Positions 49,845-58,410 of a stretch of DNA of 64,000 bases are shown in pieces (the first letter of the stretch is position 1; each line of letters begins with the position of its first letter). Origin of the DNA: Hyphomicrobiales bacterium (GTDB taxonomy: Bacteria > Pseudomonadota > Alphaproteobacteria > Rhizobiales > Kaistiaceae); the NCBI GenBank assembly GCA_017305635.1, contig JAFKKF010000006.1:124001-188000 (forward strand). The letters run 5' to 3'. A model generated the notes under the pieces. That model saw only the letters and a program-made list of their open reading frames with translations. It was not told where the DNA came from and did not search any database. Made by a program: the position numbers and the translations under genes.

Positions 49845-51137
49845 CTACCCCGCCTTCGGGAAATAGCTCGCCGGATCGAGGTGCGCCGGACGGCCGGGAA
49901 GCGTGAGGCTCGCCACCTCGGGCGCCGTCTCGGCGATGACCTTGCCGCGGCGGACGACCGTCAGCCGCCGCGCCCGCATGCGGATCGCCTCGATCGTGTC
50001 ATGCGCCTGGATCACCACGAGGTCGGCATTGCAGCCGACCGCTAGGCCGTAGCCGTCGAGCTGCATGACCTTCGCCGGGTTGGTGGTCACCGCCTCGAAG
50101 CAGAAGCGCATCGCCTCGCGGCTGGTCATCTGCGCGACATGCAGGCCCATATGGGCGACGTCGAGCATGTCGGCGCCGCCGAGCGAATACCACGGGTCCA
50201 TGGTACAGTCCTGGCCGAAGGCGACGTTGATGCCGTGGGCACGCATCTCGGGCACGCGCGTCATACCGCGGCGCTTCGGATAGGTGTCGTGGCGGCCCTG
50301 GAGCGTGATGTTGATGAGCGGGTTGGGCACGGCATGGATGCCGGCCTCGGCGATCAGCGGCAGAAGCTTCGACGCATAGTAATTGTCCATGGAATGCATG
50401 GACGTCAGGTGTGAGCCGGTGACGCGGCCCTGCAGGCCGAGGCGCTCTGTCTCATGGGTGAGCGCCTCGATATGCCGCGACAGCGGGTCGTCGGTCTCGT
50501 CACAGTGGATGTCGACGAGCAGCCCGCGCCTCGCCGCGATCTCGCAGAGCGCCTTGAGGCTGCGCGGCCCGTCCTCCATCGTGCGCTCGAAATGCGGAAT
50601 GCCGCCGACGATGTCGACGCCGAGATCGAGGGCGCGGTCAAGGTTCTTCACGGCATTCCGCGAGCGGTAGTAGCCGTCCTGCGGGAAGGCGACGAGCTGC
50701 AGATCGAGATAGGGCTTCACCTGCTTCCTGACCTCGACCAGCGCCTCGACCGCGGTCAGCCGGTCGTCGCAGATGTCGACATGGGTGCGGATGGCGAGCA
50801 TGCCCTTCGACACGGCGAGATCGATATAGCGGAGCGCCCGCTCGGCCACCGCCTCGTGGGTCAGCAGCGGCTTCAGCTCGCCCCAGAGCGCGATGCCTTC
50901 GAGCAGCGTGCCGGAGACGTTCATGCGCGGCAGGCCGAGCGAGAGCGTCGCGTCCATGTGGAAATGGACGTCGATGAAGGGGGGCGAGACGAGCCGTCCG
51001 GTAGCGTCGATGACGCGGGCGGCCTCCGCCGTGATGTTCGGCTCGATGGCCGTGATCCTGCCGCCGGCGCAGGCAATGTCGATATTGGTGCGGCCATCGG
51101 GCAGGTTGGCGCCCTTCACCAGGAGGTCGAGAGCCAT
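49845..51137 (-). CDS. Cytosine deaminase-like amidohydrolase
   Basis: 430-residue metal-dependent amidohydrolase. The metal-binding HXH is H58/H60 in IDVHFHMD, the central His is in DIHCDETDDP, and the metal Asp is in VAFGQDCTMDPWYSLG. This pattern is the CodA group, which deaminates cytosine and also isoguanine, creatinine-like and other ring compounds. The ATG overlaps the permease stop as TGATG, with GGAGGAACGC as ribosome-binding site, so it is the last gene of the importer operon. The link points to salvage or breakdown of imported nucleobases. Confidence 0.88.
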   Translation of the reverse strand: MALDLLVKGANLPDGRTNIDIACAGGRITAIEPNITAEAARVIDATGRLVSPPFIDVHFHMDATLSLGLPRMNVSGTLLEGIALWGELKPLLTHEAVAERALRYIDLAVSKGMLAIRTHVDICDDRLTAVEALVEVRKQVKPYLDLQLVAFPQDGYYRSRNAVKNLDRALDLGVDIVGGIPHFERTMEDGPRSLKALCEIAARRGLLVDIHCDETDDPLSRHIEALTHETERLGLQGRVTGSHLTSMHSMDNYYASKLLPLIAEAGIHAVPNPLINITLQGRHDTYPKRRGMTRVPEMRAHGINVAFGQDCTMDPWYSLGGADMLDVAHMGLHVAQMTSREAMRFCFEAVTTNPAKVMQLDGYGLAVGCNADLVVIQAHDTIEAIRMRARRLTVVRRGKVIAETAPEVASLTLPGRPAHLDPASYFPKAG

Positions 51138-52078
51138 CAGCGTTCCTCCTTGCGGAAGGGGATGAGAAGGGCGGCGGGGGCGCGGGCGTTGCGCGAGACC
51201 AGGGCCATGGCGACGATGGTGAGCACGAAAGGAAGCATCAGGAATATCTCGTAGGGGATGTGCAGGGTGTTGGTCGCCTGGAGGCGGAGCTGGAGGGCTT
51301 CGAGGAAGGCGAAGAGGAGCGCGCCGGCGGCACAGCGCCACGGATACCATTGCCCGAAGACGACGAGGGCGATGCAGACCCAGCCGCGGCCCGAGACGAC
51401 GCCGAAGGTGAAGGCGTTGAACTGCGCGATGGTGAGATAGGCGCCGGCCAGCCCCATCAGCGCCGAGCCGAGGACGAGGGCGCCGGTGCGGATCGACCAG
51501 ACGCTGACGCCGGCGGCATCGGCTGCGCGCGGGTTCTCGCCGACGGTGCGCAAGCTGAGGCCCCATGACGTCCGGTAGAGGAGCCAGGCGGTCACCGGCA
51601 CGGCGAGGAGCGCGATATAGGTGAGCGGCACCTGGTTGAAGAGCACCGGCCCGAGGAAGGGGATATCGGCGAGGCCGGGGATCGGCACCGGCTGGAAGGC
51701 TTCGACATTCGGCGGCACCGGCGGCTGGCCGAAGACGAGGCGGTAGAGGAAGAAGGCGAGGCCGGTGGCGAGCAGCGTCATGCCGATGCCCGAGACGTGC
51801 TGGCTGACGCCGAGGATGACGGTGAGCAGCGCCATGACGAGGCCGCAAAGCGCGCCGGTGGCGAGCGCCGCGGCGACGCCGAGCCATAGCTCGCCGGTGA
51901 AATAGGTGACCGTGAAGCCGACCATGGCGCCGAGCAGCATGATGCCCTCGATGCCGAGGTTGAGCACGCCCGAGCGCTCGCAATAGAGCTCGCCGAGGGT
52001 GGCGAGGAGAAGCGGCGTCGCGATGCGGATCAGCGCCGCGAAGAACCCGACATCGAGGAGGGAGAGGAGATCAGGCAT
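51137..52078 (-). CDS. BMP-type (nucleoside) ABC transporter permease 2
   Basis: 313-residue inner-membrane permease of the BPD_transp_2 family (NupQ/YufQ-like): TLGELYCERSGVLNLGIEGI at the start and VGENPRAADAAGVSVWSIRT in the middle are hallmarks. About eight to nine hydrophobic segments. The start is ATG 52078; its Shine-Dalgarno GGGGAGG is part of the palindromic repeat at 52083-52136 and lies 6 bases upstream, inside the arm of a hairpin. It is translationally coupled to the deaminase. Confidence 0.92.
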   Translation of the reverse strand: MPDLLSLLDVGFFAALIRIATPLLLATLGELYCERSGVLNLGIEGIMLLGAMVGFTVTYFTGELWLGVAAALATGALCGLVMALLTVILGVSQHVSGIGMTLLATGLAFFLYRLVFGQPPVPPNVEAFQPVPIPGLADIPFLGPVLFNQVPLTYIALLAVPVTAWLLYRTSWGLSLRTVGENPRAADAAGVSVWSIRTGALVLGSALMGLAGAYLTIAQFNAFTFGVVSGRGWVCIALVVFGQWYPWRCAAGALLFAFLEALQLRLQATNTLHIPYEIFLMLPFVLTIVAMALVSRNARAPAALLIPFRKEER

Positions 52079-52082
52079 GGTG

Positions 52083-52136
52083 ATCCTCCCCTGCGAAGCG
52101 GGGGAGGGGGACCGCCGAAGGCGGTGGAGGGGGCGC
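52083..52136. repeat. Palindromic intergenic element, copy 3 (supplies a ribosome-binding site)
   Basis: Short form of the family: a hairpin CCTCCCCTGC-GAA-GCGGGGGAGG (52085-52107), then ACCGCCGAAGGCGGT and GGAGGGGGCGC. Read on the minus strand it ends GGGGAGGATCACC directly before the permease ATG at 52078, so the repeat arm is the Shine-Dalgarno of that gene. It fills most of the 74-base gap between the two permease genes. Confidence 0.88.
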
Positions 52137-52152
52137 GTGAAGGGCTCCGTCA

Positions 52153-53217
52153 CTACGCATGGGCCGCCCTCACGATCCGCAGCCGGTACGCGGTGAACAG
52201 GCGCCCGGCGACCATGGTGAGCAGCGCCACGCCCTGGATGACGTCGGCGAGGTAGATGGGCACGCCGGTGGTGCGCGCCATGGTGCCGGCGCCGTTGAAG
52301 AGAACGGCGAAGAAGAGCGCCGCGGGGATCGCGCCGATGGGGTTCAATTCGGCGAGCGTCGCGACGACGATGCCGGCATAGCCGTAGCCGGACGACAGGT
52401 CGGTGGTGACGCGGTAGCGGACGCCCGCGATCTCGCCCGCCCCGGCGAGCCCGGCAAGCGCGCCGGAGATCATCGCGGCGATGAGGATGACGCGTGCTAC
52501 GGGCAAGCCGGCATAGCGCGCGGCGGCCGCATTCTCGCCGACGGCGCGGATGGAGAAGCCGAGGGTGGTCTTGCGCATGACCCACCAGACGACGAGCGCC
52601 GCGATCAGCGAGAGCAGCACGCCGAGATGGAGCGAATAGCCGGCAAGGATCGGATACTCGGCATCCGGCCGGATGACGGGGGAATTCGGGTAGCCGCTCT
52701 TCGGGTCCTTCCACGGTCCCTCGAGGAGCGCCATCACGCCATAGAGGATGATCGAATTGAGGAGGAGCGTGGTGACGACGTCGTCGACCTTCAGCTTCAC
52801 CTTCAGCATCGCCGGGACGAGGGCGAAGATGCCGCCGACGATCGCCGCCGCGAGGATCATCAGCGGCACCAGCGTGAAGCCGGGCAGCCACATCTGCTCG
52901 CCGATGAAGGAGGCGGCGCAGGCGCCGGCGAGCAGCTGGCCCTCGGCGCCGATGTTCCAGAACTTCGCGCGGAAGGCGACCGCCACCGCGAGGCCGGTGA
53001 AGAGGAGCGGCGAGGCCTTGACCAGCGTGTCCTGGAGATCGTCGGTGGTCTCGAAGGTCGAGAGGAAGAGGAGCTTGTAGGCTTCGACGACATTGGTGCC
53101 GGACAGCCAGACGAGGATGCTGCAGATGAGGAGGGCCGCGACCACCGCGATCAGCGGCAGGATGATCTGCACCGATACCGGCGTCTCCTGCCGGCGCTCG
53201 AGACGAAAGCGGATCAT
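52153..53217 (-). CDS. BMP-type (nucleoside) ABC transporter permease 1
   Basis: 354-residue permease (NupP/YufP-like): FRAKFWNIGAEGQLLAGACA and SIRAVGENAAAARYAGLPVA are conserved, with about nine hydrophobic segments. ATG 53217 (MIRFRLERR) is preceded by GGGGAGGATCACCCC, which belongs to the palindromic repeat upstream; the frame stays open through the repeat but that extension is repeat-encoded and unlikely to be real. Pairs with permease 2. Confidence 0.92.
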   Translation of the reverse strand: MIRFRLERRQETPVSVQIILPLIAVVAALLICSILVWLSGTNVVEAYKLLFLSTFETTDDLQDTLVKASPLLFTGLAVAVAFRAKFWNIGAEGQLLAGACAASFIGEQMWLPGFTLVPLMILAAAIVGGIFALVPAMLKVKLKVDDVVTTLLLNSIILYGVMALLEGPWKDPKSGYPNSPVIRPDAEYPILAGYSLHLGVLLSLIAALVVWWVMRKTTLGFSIRAVGENAAAARYAGLPVARVILIAAMISGALAGLAGAGEIAGVRYRVTTDLSSGYGYAGIVVATLAELNPIGAIPAALFFAVLFNGAGTMARTTGVPIYLADVIQGVALLTMVAGRLFTAYRLRIVRAAHA

Positions 53218-53222
53218 GGGGT

Positions 53223-53285
53223 GATCCTCCCCTGTCGCGAAGCGACGGGGGAGGGGGACCATGCTAAGCATGGTGGAGGGGGCGG
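53223..53285. repeat. Palindromic intergenic element, copy 4a (supplies a ribosome-binding site)
   Basis: Hairpin CCTCCCC-T-GTCGC-GAA-GCGAC-G-GGGGAGG (53226-53254) followed by ACCATGCTAAGCATGGT and GGAGGGGGCG. On the minus strand the GGGGAGG arm sits 8 bases before the ATG of permease 1. It has the same layout as the copy in front of permease 2. Confidence 0.88.
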
Positions 53286-53306
53286 CCACAGTCGCGGCGC
53301 CCTTGA

Positions 53307-53434
53307 GCGCCCCCTCCACCGCCTGAGCCAGTCCTCGGGCCGGCCTTCGGCCGGACCCGGGGGGCGGTCCCCCTCCCCCGCTCGGAGTTTACCCTCGGCC
53401 GGCCTTCGGCCGGACCGAGGGCAGGGGAGGAACC
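53307..53434. repeat. Palindromic intergenic element, copy 4b
   Basis: Starts GCGCCCCCTCCACC and ends GCAGGGGAGGAACC. It contains two nearly identical GGGCCGGCCTTCGGCCGGAC-type hairpins (53338-53355 and 53396-53415) around CCCCCTCCCCCG. It lies between the ATPase stop and copy 4a, so this 235-base gap is made of two head-to-head elements. Confidence 0.82.
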
Positions 53435-53452
53435 TCGCACCATCCACTTCCA

Positions 53453-54958
53453 TCACGCCGCCTTCTCCTCGACGCCGGCCATGAGGAGCCCGACGCGTTC
53501 GGTCGTCGCCTGCTCGATGGGCAGGTCGGCAACGATGCGGCCGCGGAACATGACCGCGATGCGGTCGGAGAGCTGGAACAGCTCCTCGAGGTCCTCGCTG
53601 ATCAGCAGCACCGCGCCGCCGCCCGACCGCAGCTTCAGGAACTCGCCGTGGATGAACTCGGTGGCGCCGACGTCGATGCCGCGCGTCGGCTGCGCGGCGA
53701 GAAGGACGAGCGGATCCAGCGCCAGCTCGCGGGCGAGCAGCGCCTTCTGCAGATTGCCGCCGGACAGCGTGCCGGTGCGCGCATCGGGCCCCGGCGTGCG
53801 GATGTCGAAGCGCCTGATCTGCTCCTCGGCGAAACGCCGCATGGCCCCGCGGTCGAGGAGGCCGCGCCGCGAGAAGGGCGCCGTGCCGACCCAGGGCAAC
53901 GCCATGCTCTCCGACAGCGGCAGCGCGCCGATCATGCCGGTGGTCAGCCGGTCCTCCGGCACGCGGCCGACACGGAGCTTCTGCATCGCGCGCGGATCGG
54001 GCGCATCGACGCGCGTGCCGTTGATCATGAGGATGCCGGCGACCGGTGCAAGCACGCCGGCGACGACGTCGGCGAGCTCGCGCTGGCCGTTGCCCGAGAC
54101 GCCGGCAATGCCGACGATCTCGCCGGCGCGCAATTCGAGCGACACGCGGTCGAGCGGCACCGCGCCGCCGGTCGACACGCGGTCGAGGACGAGAAGCGGC
54201 GCACCCGGGACGACCGCCGGACGTATCGGCGGCATCAGGTCGCGGCCGCACATCATGCGCGCCAGGTCGCCCTTCTTCAGCGTCCCGTCATTGTCGCGGC
54301 CGGCGACGACCTCGCCGTGGCGGATCACGGTGATGCGGCTCGTCACCTCCAGCACCTCGCCGAGCTTGTGGCTGATGAAGATCACCGCCATGCCCTTGGC
54401 GGTCATGGCGCGGAGCGCGCGGAAGAGGCCGTCGGCCTCGCGCGGCGTGAGCGTCGCGGTCGGCTCGTCGAGGACGAGGATGCGCGCGCCGCGGACCAGC
54501 GACTTGGCGATCTCGACGCGCTGCTGCTCGCCGATGGAGAGGTCCGCGACCGTCGCATCCGGATCGAGCTCGAGGTGGAAATCGCGGCCGATCGCGGCCA
54601 GCCGCTCGAGCACCGTGCGGCGCGACAGGCGCCCGTCGGGCCCGGCCTTGCCGACCATCAGGTTCTCGATGACGGTGTGGCGCGGCACGAGCTGGAAATG
54701 CTGGTGCACCATGCCGATGCCGAGCTTCAGCGCGTCGGCCGAGGAGCGGATGGTGACGGGCCCGCTGTCGACCTCGATGGCGCCCTCGTCGGCGGCATAG
54801 GTGCCGAAGAGGATGTTCATCAGCGTCGTCTTGCCGGCACCGTTCTCGCCGAGCAGCCCGAGTATGTCGCCGGCGTTCAAGGTGAGATCGACGCCGCGGC
54901 AGGCCTGCACCGGCCCGAAGCGTTTCGAGATGCCACGCATGGCGACGAGGGGGGTCAT
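53453..54958 (-). CDS. BMP-type (nucleoside) ABC transporter ATP-binding protein
   Basis: 501-residue tandem ATPase (NupO/YufO-like). First domain: Walker A GENGAGKTT, signature LSIGEQQRVEIAKSL, Walker B ILVLDEPTATL. Second domain: degenerate P-loop GVSGNGQRE, signature LSGGNLQKALLAREL and [18 protein letters not shown] 54958 chosen (MTPLVAMRG); a TTG two codons upstream is possible. No strong Shine-Dalgarno is seen before it, unlike the two permease genes. Confidence 0.92.
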   Translation of the reverse strand: MTPLVAMRGISKRFGPVQACRGVDLTLNAGDILGLLGENGAGKTTLMNILFGTYAADEGAIEVDSGPVTIRSSADALKLGIGMVHQHFQLVPRHTVIENLMVGKAGPDGRLSRRTVLERLAAIGRDFHLELDPDATVADLSIGEQQRVEIAKSLVRGARILVLDEPTATLTPREADGLFRALRAMTAKGMAVIFISHKLGEVLEVTSRITVIRHGEVVAGRDNDGTLKKGDLARMMCGRDLMPPIRPAVVPGAPLLVLDRVSTGGAVPLDRVSLELRAGEIVGIAGVSGNGQRELADVVAGVLAPVAGILMINGTRVDAPDPRAMQKLRVGRVPEDRLTTGMIGALPLSESMALPWVGTAPFSRRGLLDRGAMRRFAEEQIRRFDIRTPGPDARTGTLSGGNLQKALLARELALDPLVLLAAQPTRGIDVGATEFIHGEFLKLRSGGGAVLLISEDLEELFQLSDRIAVMFRGRIVADLPIEQATTERVGLLMAGVEEKAA

Positions 54959-54983
54959 TCGCAAAGGTCCCGCAAACGGCCCG

Positions 54984-55186
54984 CAACCCCACCCACCGCG
55001 CTACGCGCGGTACCCCCTCCCCGTTCCGGGGAGGGATGGGCGCCTGCCATTCCCCGATGCGGGAAGAGCCTATGCTCCGCGATGCAGGGCAGGCGATGAA
55101 ATCTCGCGCCACCCGGGCCGTCATTCCCATCCCTCCCCGGAACGGGGAGGGGGGACCGGCCGCAGGCCGGTGGGCGGGGGTGAGAG
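54984..55186. repeat. Palindromic intergenic element, copy 5 (divergent ends)
   Basis: Two inverted halves: AACCCCACCCACCGCGCTAC and CGCGGTACCCCCTCCCCGTT at the left, with the mirror TCCCTCCCCGGAACGGGGAG and GACCGGCCGCAGGCCGGTGG at the right. The hairpins CCCTCCCCGTTCCGGGGAGGG and the ends CACCCACC/GGTGGGCG mark a related but different subtype. It occupies the 295-base gap between the substrate-binding protein gene and the ATPase gene. Confidence 0.8.
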
Positions 55187-55253
55187 CCGCTCGGCGGAAC
55201 ATGCGGCATGATGCCGAGTCCCGCCGAACGCGCGGCGCGCGTCACGACGACGC

Positions 55254-56270
55254 CTACTCGTTAAGCGGCGTCGACTCGTTGACGTTGACGCGGAAGGACC
55301 CATCGAGGATCGCGGCCTTCTTCTCTTCCAGGTCCTTCAGGACCTCCGGCGGCAGCTTCTGCTCCCAGCCATAGAGCGGCGCGAGGGAGGCGCCGCCCTT
55401 GGCCATGAAGGAGAAGGTGCCGTAGTCCTGCGCCGTGTAGACGCCGGCCTTCACCTGCTTGATCGCCTGCTGGATGGTCGGCCAGAGGTCCCAGACCGGG
55501 CCGGTGACGACGGTGTCGGGGGCGAGCTCGTGCTGGTCGGACATGTTGGAGAAGGCGATGATGCCCTTCTCCTTGGCCGCCTCGATCACGCCGAAGCGCT
55601 CGGCGAAGATCGCATCGACGCCGGCGCCGATCTGGGCGAGCGCGGCTTCCTTTGCCTTCGGCGGATCGAAGAACGAGCCGATGAAGGTCACCTTGCACTT
55701 GACGTCCTTGTTGGCGTCCTTGGCGCCCTGGCAGAAGGCGTTGACGAGGCGATCGACCTCGGGAATGTCCATGGCCGCCACCGAGCCGACGACGTTCGAC
55801 TTGGTCATCTTGCCGGCGATCAGCCCGGAGAGATAGGCCGGCTCGTGGATCCAGTTGTCATAGACCGAGAAATTCGGCTCGGCCGTGCCCTCGCCGGAGC
55901 CGAAGACGAAGGCGATGTTCGGGAATTCGCGCGCGACGCGGCGGGTGACGTCCTCGGCGGCGAAGGCATCGCCGGTGATCATCGTATAGCCGTCGCGAGC
56001 AAATTCGCGCAGCACGCGGGCATAGTCGGCCGACGGGACGCTCTCCGCCCACTTGTATTCGATGCCGAGTTCCTTCTGGGCCTTGAGAAGCGCCTCGTGG
56101 ACCTGGTTCACCCAGGGCTCCTCGATCGGCGTCGAGAAGATCGCCGCGACCTTCATCTTCTCTTCCGCCCGGGCAGCGCCGGAGAGGAGTGCCGTCCCCA
56201 CAAGCGCCGCGACCGCGACGGCCATCAGCCCCCGCAGCCACGCATTCATCCTGGTCATCACACGCGACAT
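55254..56270 (-). CDS. BMP-family ABC transporter substrate-binding protein
   Basis: 338-residue periplasmic binding protein of the Bmp/PnrA group (nucleoside or nucleobase binding). Signal peptide LRGLMAVAVAALVGTALLSG, cleavage around ARAEE. Conserved segments: AAIFSTPIEEPWVNQVHEAL, FGSGEGTAEPNFSVYDNW and FAERFGVIEAAKEKGIIAF. ATG 56270 follows AGGGGAAAAGCC; the frame upstream lacks a ribosome-binding site. First gene of the importer operon, 295 bases before the ATPase. Cysteine deaminase-like partner suggests pyrimidine or purine bases as ligand. Confidence 0.9.
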   Translation of the reverse strand: MSRVMTRMNAWLRGLMAVAVAALVGTALLSGAARAEEKMKVAAIFSTPIEEPWVNQVHEALLKAQKELGIEYKWAESVPSADYARVLREFARDGYTMITGDAFAAEDVTRRVAREFPNIAFVFGSGEGTAEPNFSVYDNWIHEPAYLSGLIAGKMTKSNVVGSVAAMDIPEVDRLVNAFCQGAKDANKDVKCKVTFIGSFFDPPKAKEAALAQIGAGVDAIFAERFGVIEAAKEKGIIAFSNMSDQHELAPDTVVTGPVWDLWPTIQQAIKQVKAGVYTAQDYGTFSFMAKGGASLAPLYGWEQKLPPEVLKDLEEKKAAILDGSFRVNVNESTPLNE

Positions 56271-56431
56271 GGCTTTTCCCCTGTTTCGAGGCCAGCGCGC
56301 GGCGGGAGATCGCAAGCCCCCGCCACGCGATCCACCTGCGACATTATGGAGCGTCCCCGGCTTTGTCCACGCAGTCAAAATCCGGGCGGCAGGTGCCGTG
56401 GAGAGAGGCAGTCCTGCCGCGCCGAAGAGAA

Positions 56432-57436
56432 TCACAACACGCTGAACCCCTTCACGAAGGGATCGCGCTCGTCGAGCCAGATGGTGTTGTGCCCGGTCAG
56501 CCAGGCCTGTCCGGCGATGGACGGGACGATGGCATCGAAATCGCCGACCTTGGCCGCCGCCTCGACCCGTCCGCGGAACAAACTGCCGATGATCGATTCA
56601 TGGATGAAATCGTCGCCGACCTTCAGCTTGCCCTTGGCAGCCAGTTGCGCCATGCGCCCCGACGTGCCGGTACCGCAGGGCGAGCGGTCGATCGCCTTCT
56701 CGCCATAGAAGACGGCGTTGCGGGCGTCCGCCTCCGGGTTGTGCGCCGGACCCGCCCAGAGGATGTGGCGGAGCCCGGTTATGGTCGCGTTCTCCGGATG
56801 GGTGAAGGTGTATTTCTCGTTGATGAGCCGCCTGACGATCGGCGAAAGGCGCTGGATGTCGAAGGCCGAGATGGCATCGAGCCCGGCATAGTTCTCCTGC
56901 GGCTCGATGATGGCATAGAAATTCCCGCCATAGGCGACGTCGAAGCGGAGCGTGCCGAGGTCCGGCACCTCGACGTCGAGGTCGGTCGCATGGAGAAAGG
57001 ACGGGATGTTCCTGATCCGCACCTCGATGACGTTTCCGTGGTTGTCGCGCGTATATTCCGCGTCGACGATGCCGGCCGGCACTTCCAGCCGCAACCTCCC
57101 CTCGACGCGCGGCTTCACCAGCCCTTCCTCGATCAGCACCGTCACCGTGCCGATGGTGCCGTGGCCGCACATGGGGAGGCATCCGCTCGTCTCGATGAAG
57201 AGGATGGCGGCATCCGCATCCGCGCGCATCGGCTCGTAGAGGATCGACCCGGACATGACGTCATGGCCGCGCGGCTCGAACATCAACCCCGTGCGGATCC
57301 AGTCATAGTCGCGGATGAAATGCTGGCGCTTCTCGCTCATCGTCGCGCCCTTCAGCGGCGGCCCGCCGCCGGCGACGACACGCACCGGATTGCCGCAGGT
57401 ATGCGCGTCGATGCAGAAGAAGGTTTTCCGGCTCAT
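56432..57436 (-). CDS. Proline racemase family, 4-hydroxyproline 2-epimerase-like
   Basis: 334-residue cofactor-free epimerase. Both catalytic cysteines are present: C90 in LPMCGHGTIG and C254 in DRSPCGTGTSG, so it should be an epimerase or racemase; trans-3-hydroxyproline dehydratases have Thr in place of the second Cys. The N-terminal FFCIDAHTCGNPVRVVAGGG is typical. Converts trans-4-hydroxy-L-proline to the cis-D form in relatives. The usual downstream genes (D-amino acid oxidase, deaminase) are not adjacent. It is 161 bases from the BMP gene on the same strand. Confidence 0.88.
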   Translation of the reverse strand: MSRKTFFCIDAHTCGNPVRVVAGGGPPLKGATMSEKRQHFIRDYDWIRTGLMFEPRGHDVMSGSILYEPMRADADAAILFIETSGCLPMCGHGTIGTVTVLIEEGLVKPRVEGRLRLEVPAGIVDAEYTRDNHGNVIEVRIRNIPSFLHATDLDVEVPDLGTLRFDVAYGGNFYAIIEPQENYAGLDAISAFDIQRLSPIVRRLINEKYTFTHPENATITGLRHILWAGPAHNPEADARNAVFYGEKAIDRSPCGTGTSGRMAQLAAKGKLKVGDDFIHESIIGSLFRGRVEAAAKVGDFDAIVPSIAGQAWLTGHNTIWLDERDPFVKGFSVL

Positions 57437-57526
57437 GACGGACCTTTAAGAAGCGGAAGCCGGCGCGATTAGACCATTCGGCATGCAACCTGTCGACGGC
57501 AGCGGGCAGGTCGCGGGGAGGGACCG

Positions 57527-58171
57527 ATGCGGGAAGCCTTGATCGTCTGGGGCGGATGGGCCGGGCACGAGCCCGAGCAGGGTGCCCACGTGGTGAAGGA
57601 CATGCTGGAAAAGGAAGGCTTCGGCGTCCGGGTCGAGACGACCACCGCCGCCTTCGCCGACCCGGCCATCCATAGGCTCAGCCTCATCGTTCCGATCTAT
57701 ACCATGGCGAAGATCGAGAAGGACGAGGCGAAGGCGCTCGCCGCGGCGGTGGAGGGCGGCGTCGGCCTCGGCGGCTACCATGGCGGCATGTGCGACGCCT
57801 TCCGGGAATCGACCGAGTACCAGTTCGTCACCGGCGGGCAATGGGTCGCCCATCCCGGCAACGTCATCGACTATGCCGTCGACGTCACCCGGCCGGACGA
57901 CCCGGTCATGGAGGGCATCCCCTCGTCCTTCCCCTACCGGTCCGAGCAGTACTACATGCATGTCGACCCGGCGAACGAGGTGCTCGCCACCACCACCTTC
58001 TCCGGCGAGCATGCCCGGTGGACGAAGGGCGTGGTCATGCCGGTGGTGTGGAAACGCCACTACGGCAAGGGCCGCGTCTTCTATTCCTCGCTCGGCCATG
58101 TGGCGAAGGAATTCGAGGTGCCGGAAATGTACGCGATCCTCAGGCGCGGGCTCCTCTGGGCGGCGCGGTAG
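57527..58171 (+). CDS. ThuA-domain protein (glutamine amidotransferase-like fold)
   Basis: 214-residue ThuA-like protein: ALIVWGGWAGHEPEQGAHVV at the start, GVGLGGYHGGMCDAFRESTE with the nucleophile-elbow-like segment, and HYGKGRVFYSSLGHVAKEF at the end. ThuA was first linked to trehalose use in rhizobia, but many members belong to other sugar or sugar-acid loci and their chemistry is unknown. Divergent from the hydroxyproline epimerase. No sugar dehydrogenase neighbour (ThuB). Confidence 0.85.
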   Translation: MREALIVWGGWAGHEPEQGAHVVKDMLEKEGFGVRVETTTAAFADPAIHRLSLIVPIYTMAKIEKDEAKALAAAVEGGVGLGGYHGGMCDAFRESTEYQFVTGGQWVAHPGNVIDYAVDVTRPDDPVMEGIPSSFPYRSEQYYMHVDPANEVLATTTFSGEHARWTKGVVMPVVWKRHYGKGRVFYSSLGHVAKEFEVPEMYAILRRGLLWAAR

Positions 58172-58184
58172 CGGCAGGCCATTT

Positions 58185-58320
58185 GCGCCCCCTCCACCAT
58201 CCTTCGGATGGTCCCCCTCCCCCGCTTCGCAGGGGAGGAACCAGGTCGCGACCGTGGTGAGGGAGGTTCCTCCCCCGTTTACGGGGGAGGGGGACCGCCC
58301 ACAGGGCGGTGGAGGGGCGC
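58185..58320. repeat. Palindromic intergenic element, copy 6
   Basis: Starts GCGCCCCCTCCACC and ends GGTGGAGGGGCGC. Internal hairpins: ACCATCCTTCGGATGGT, CCTCCCCCGCTTCGCAGGGGAGG and CCTCCCCCGTTTACGGGGGAGG. It lies between the ThuA-like gene and hisF in a 239-base gap that has no other feature I can support. Confidence 0.85.
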
Positions 58321-58410
58321 ATGGCGGCCGCACCGGTGCTGTTGCCTTCCCTGCCCAAATGAGTCTTATGACGCCATGGGGTTAGCCCCGCGCCGGCCGA
58401 GTTTCCCGCC

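Noticed and set aside
53217-53319. N-terminal extension of permease 1 through the repeat
   Set aside because: The extra residues are encoded by the palindromic element. ATG 53217 has a good Shine-Dalgarno and matches the family start.
53223-53434. Repeated palindromes considered as a CRISPR array
   Set aside because: Units vary in length, are palindromic rather than direct repeats with unique spacers, and no cas gene is present.
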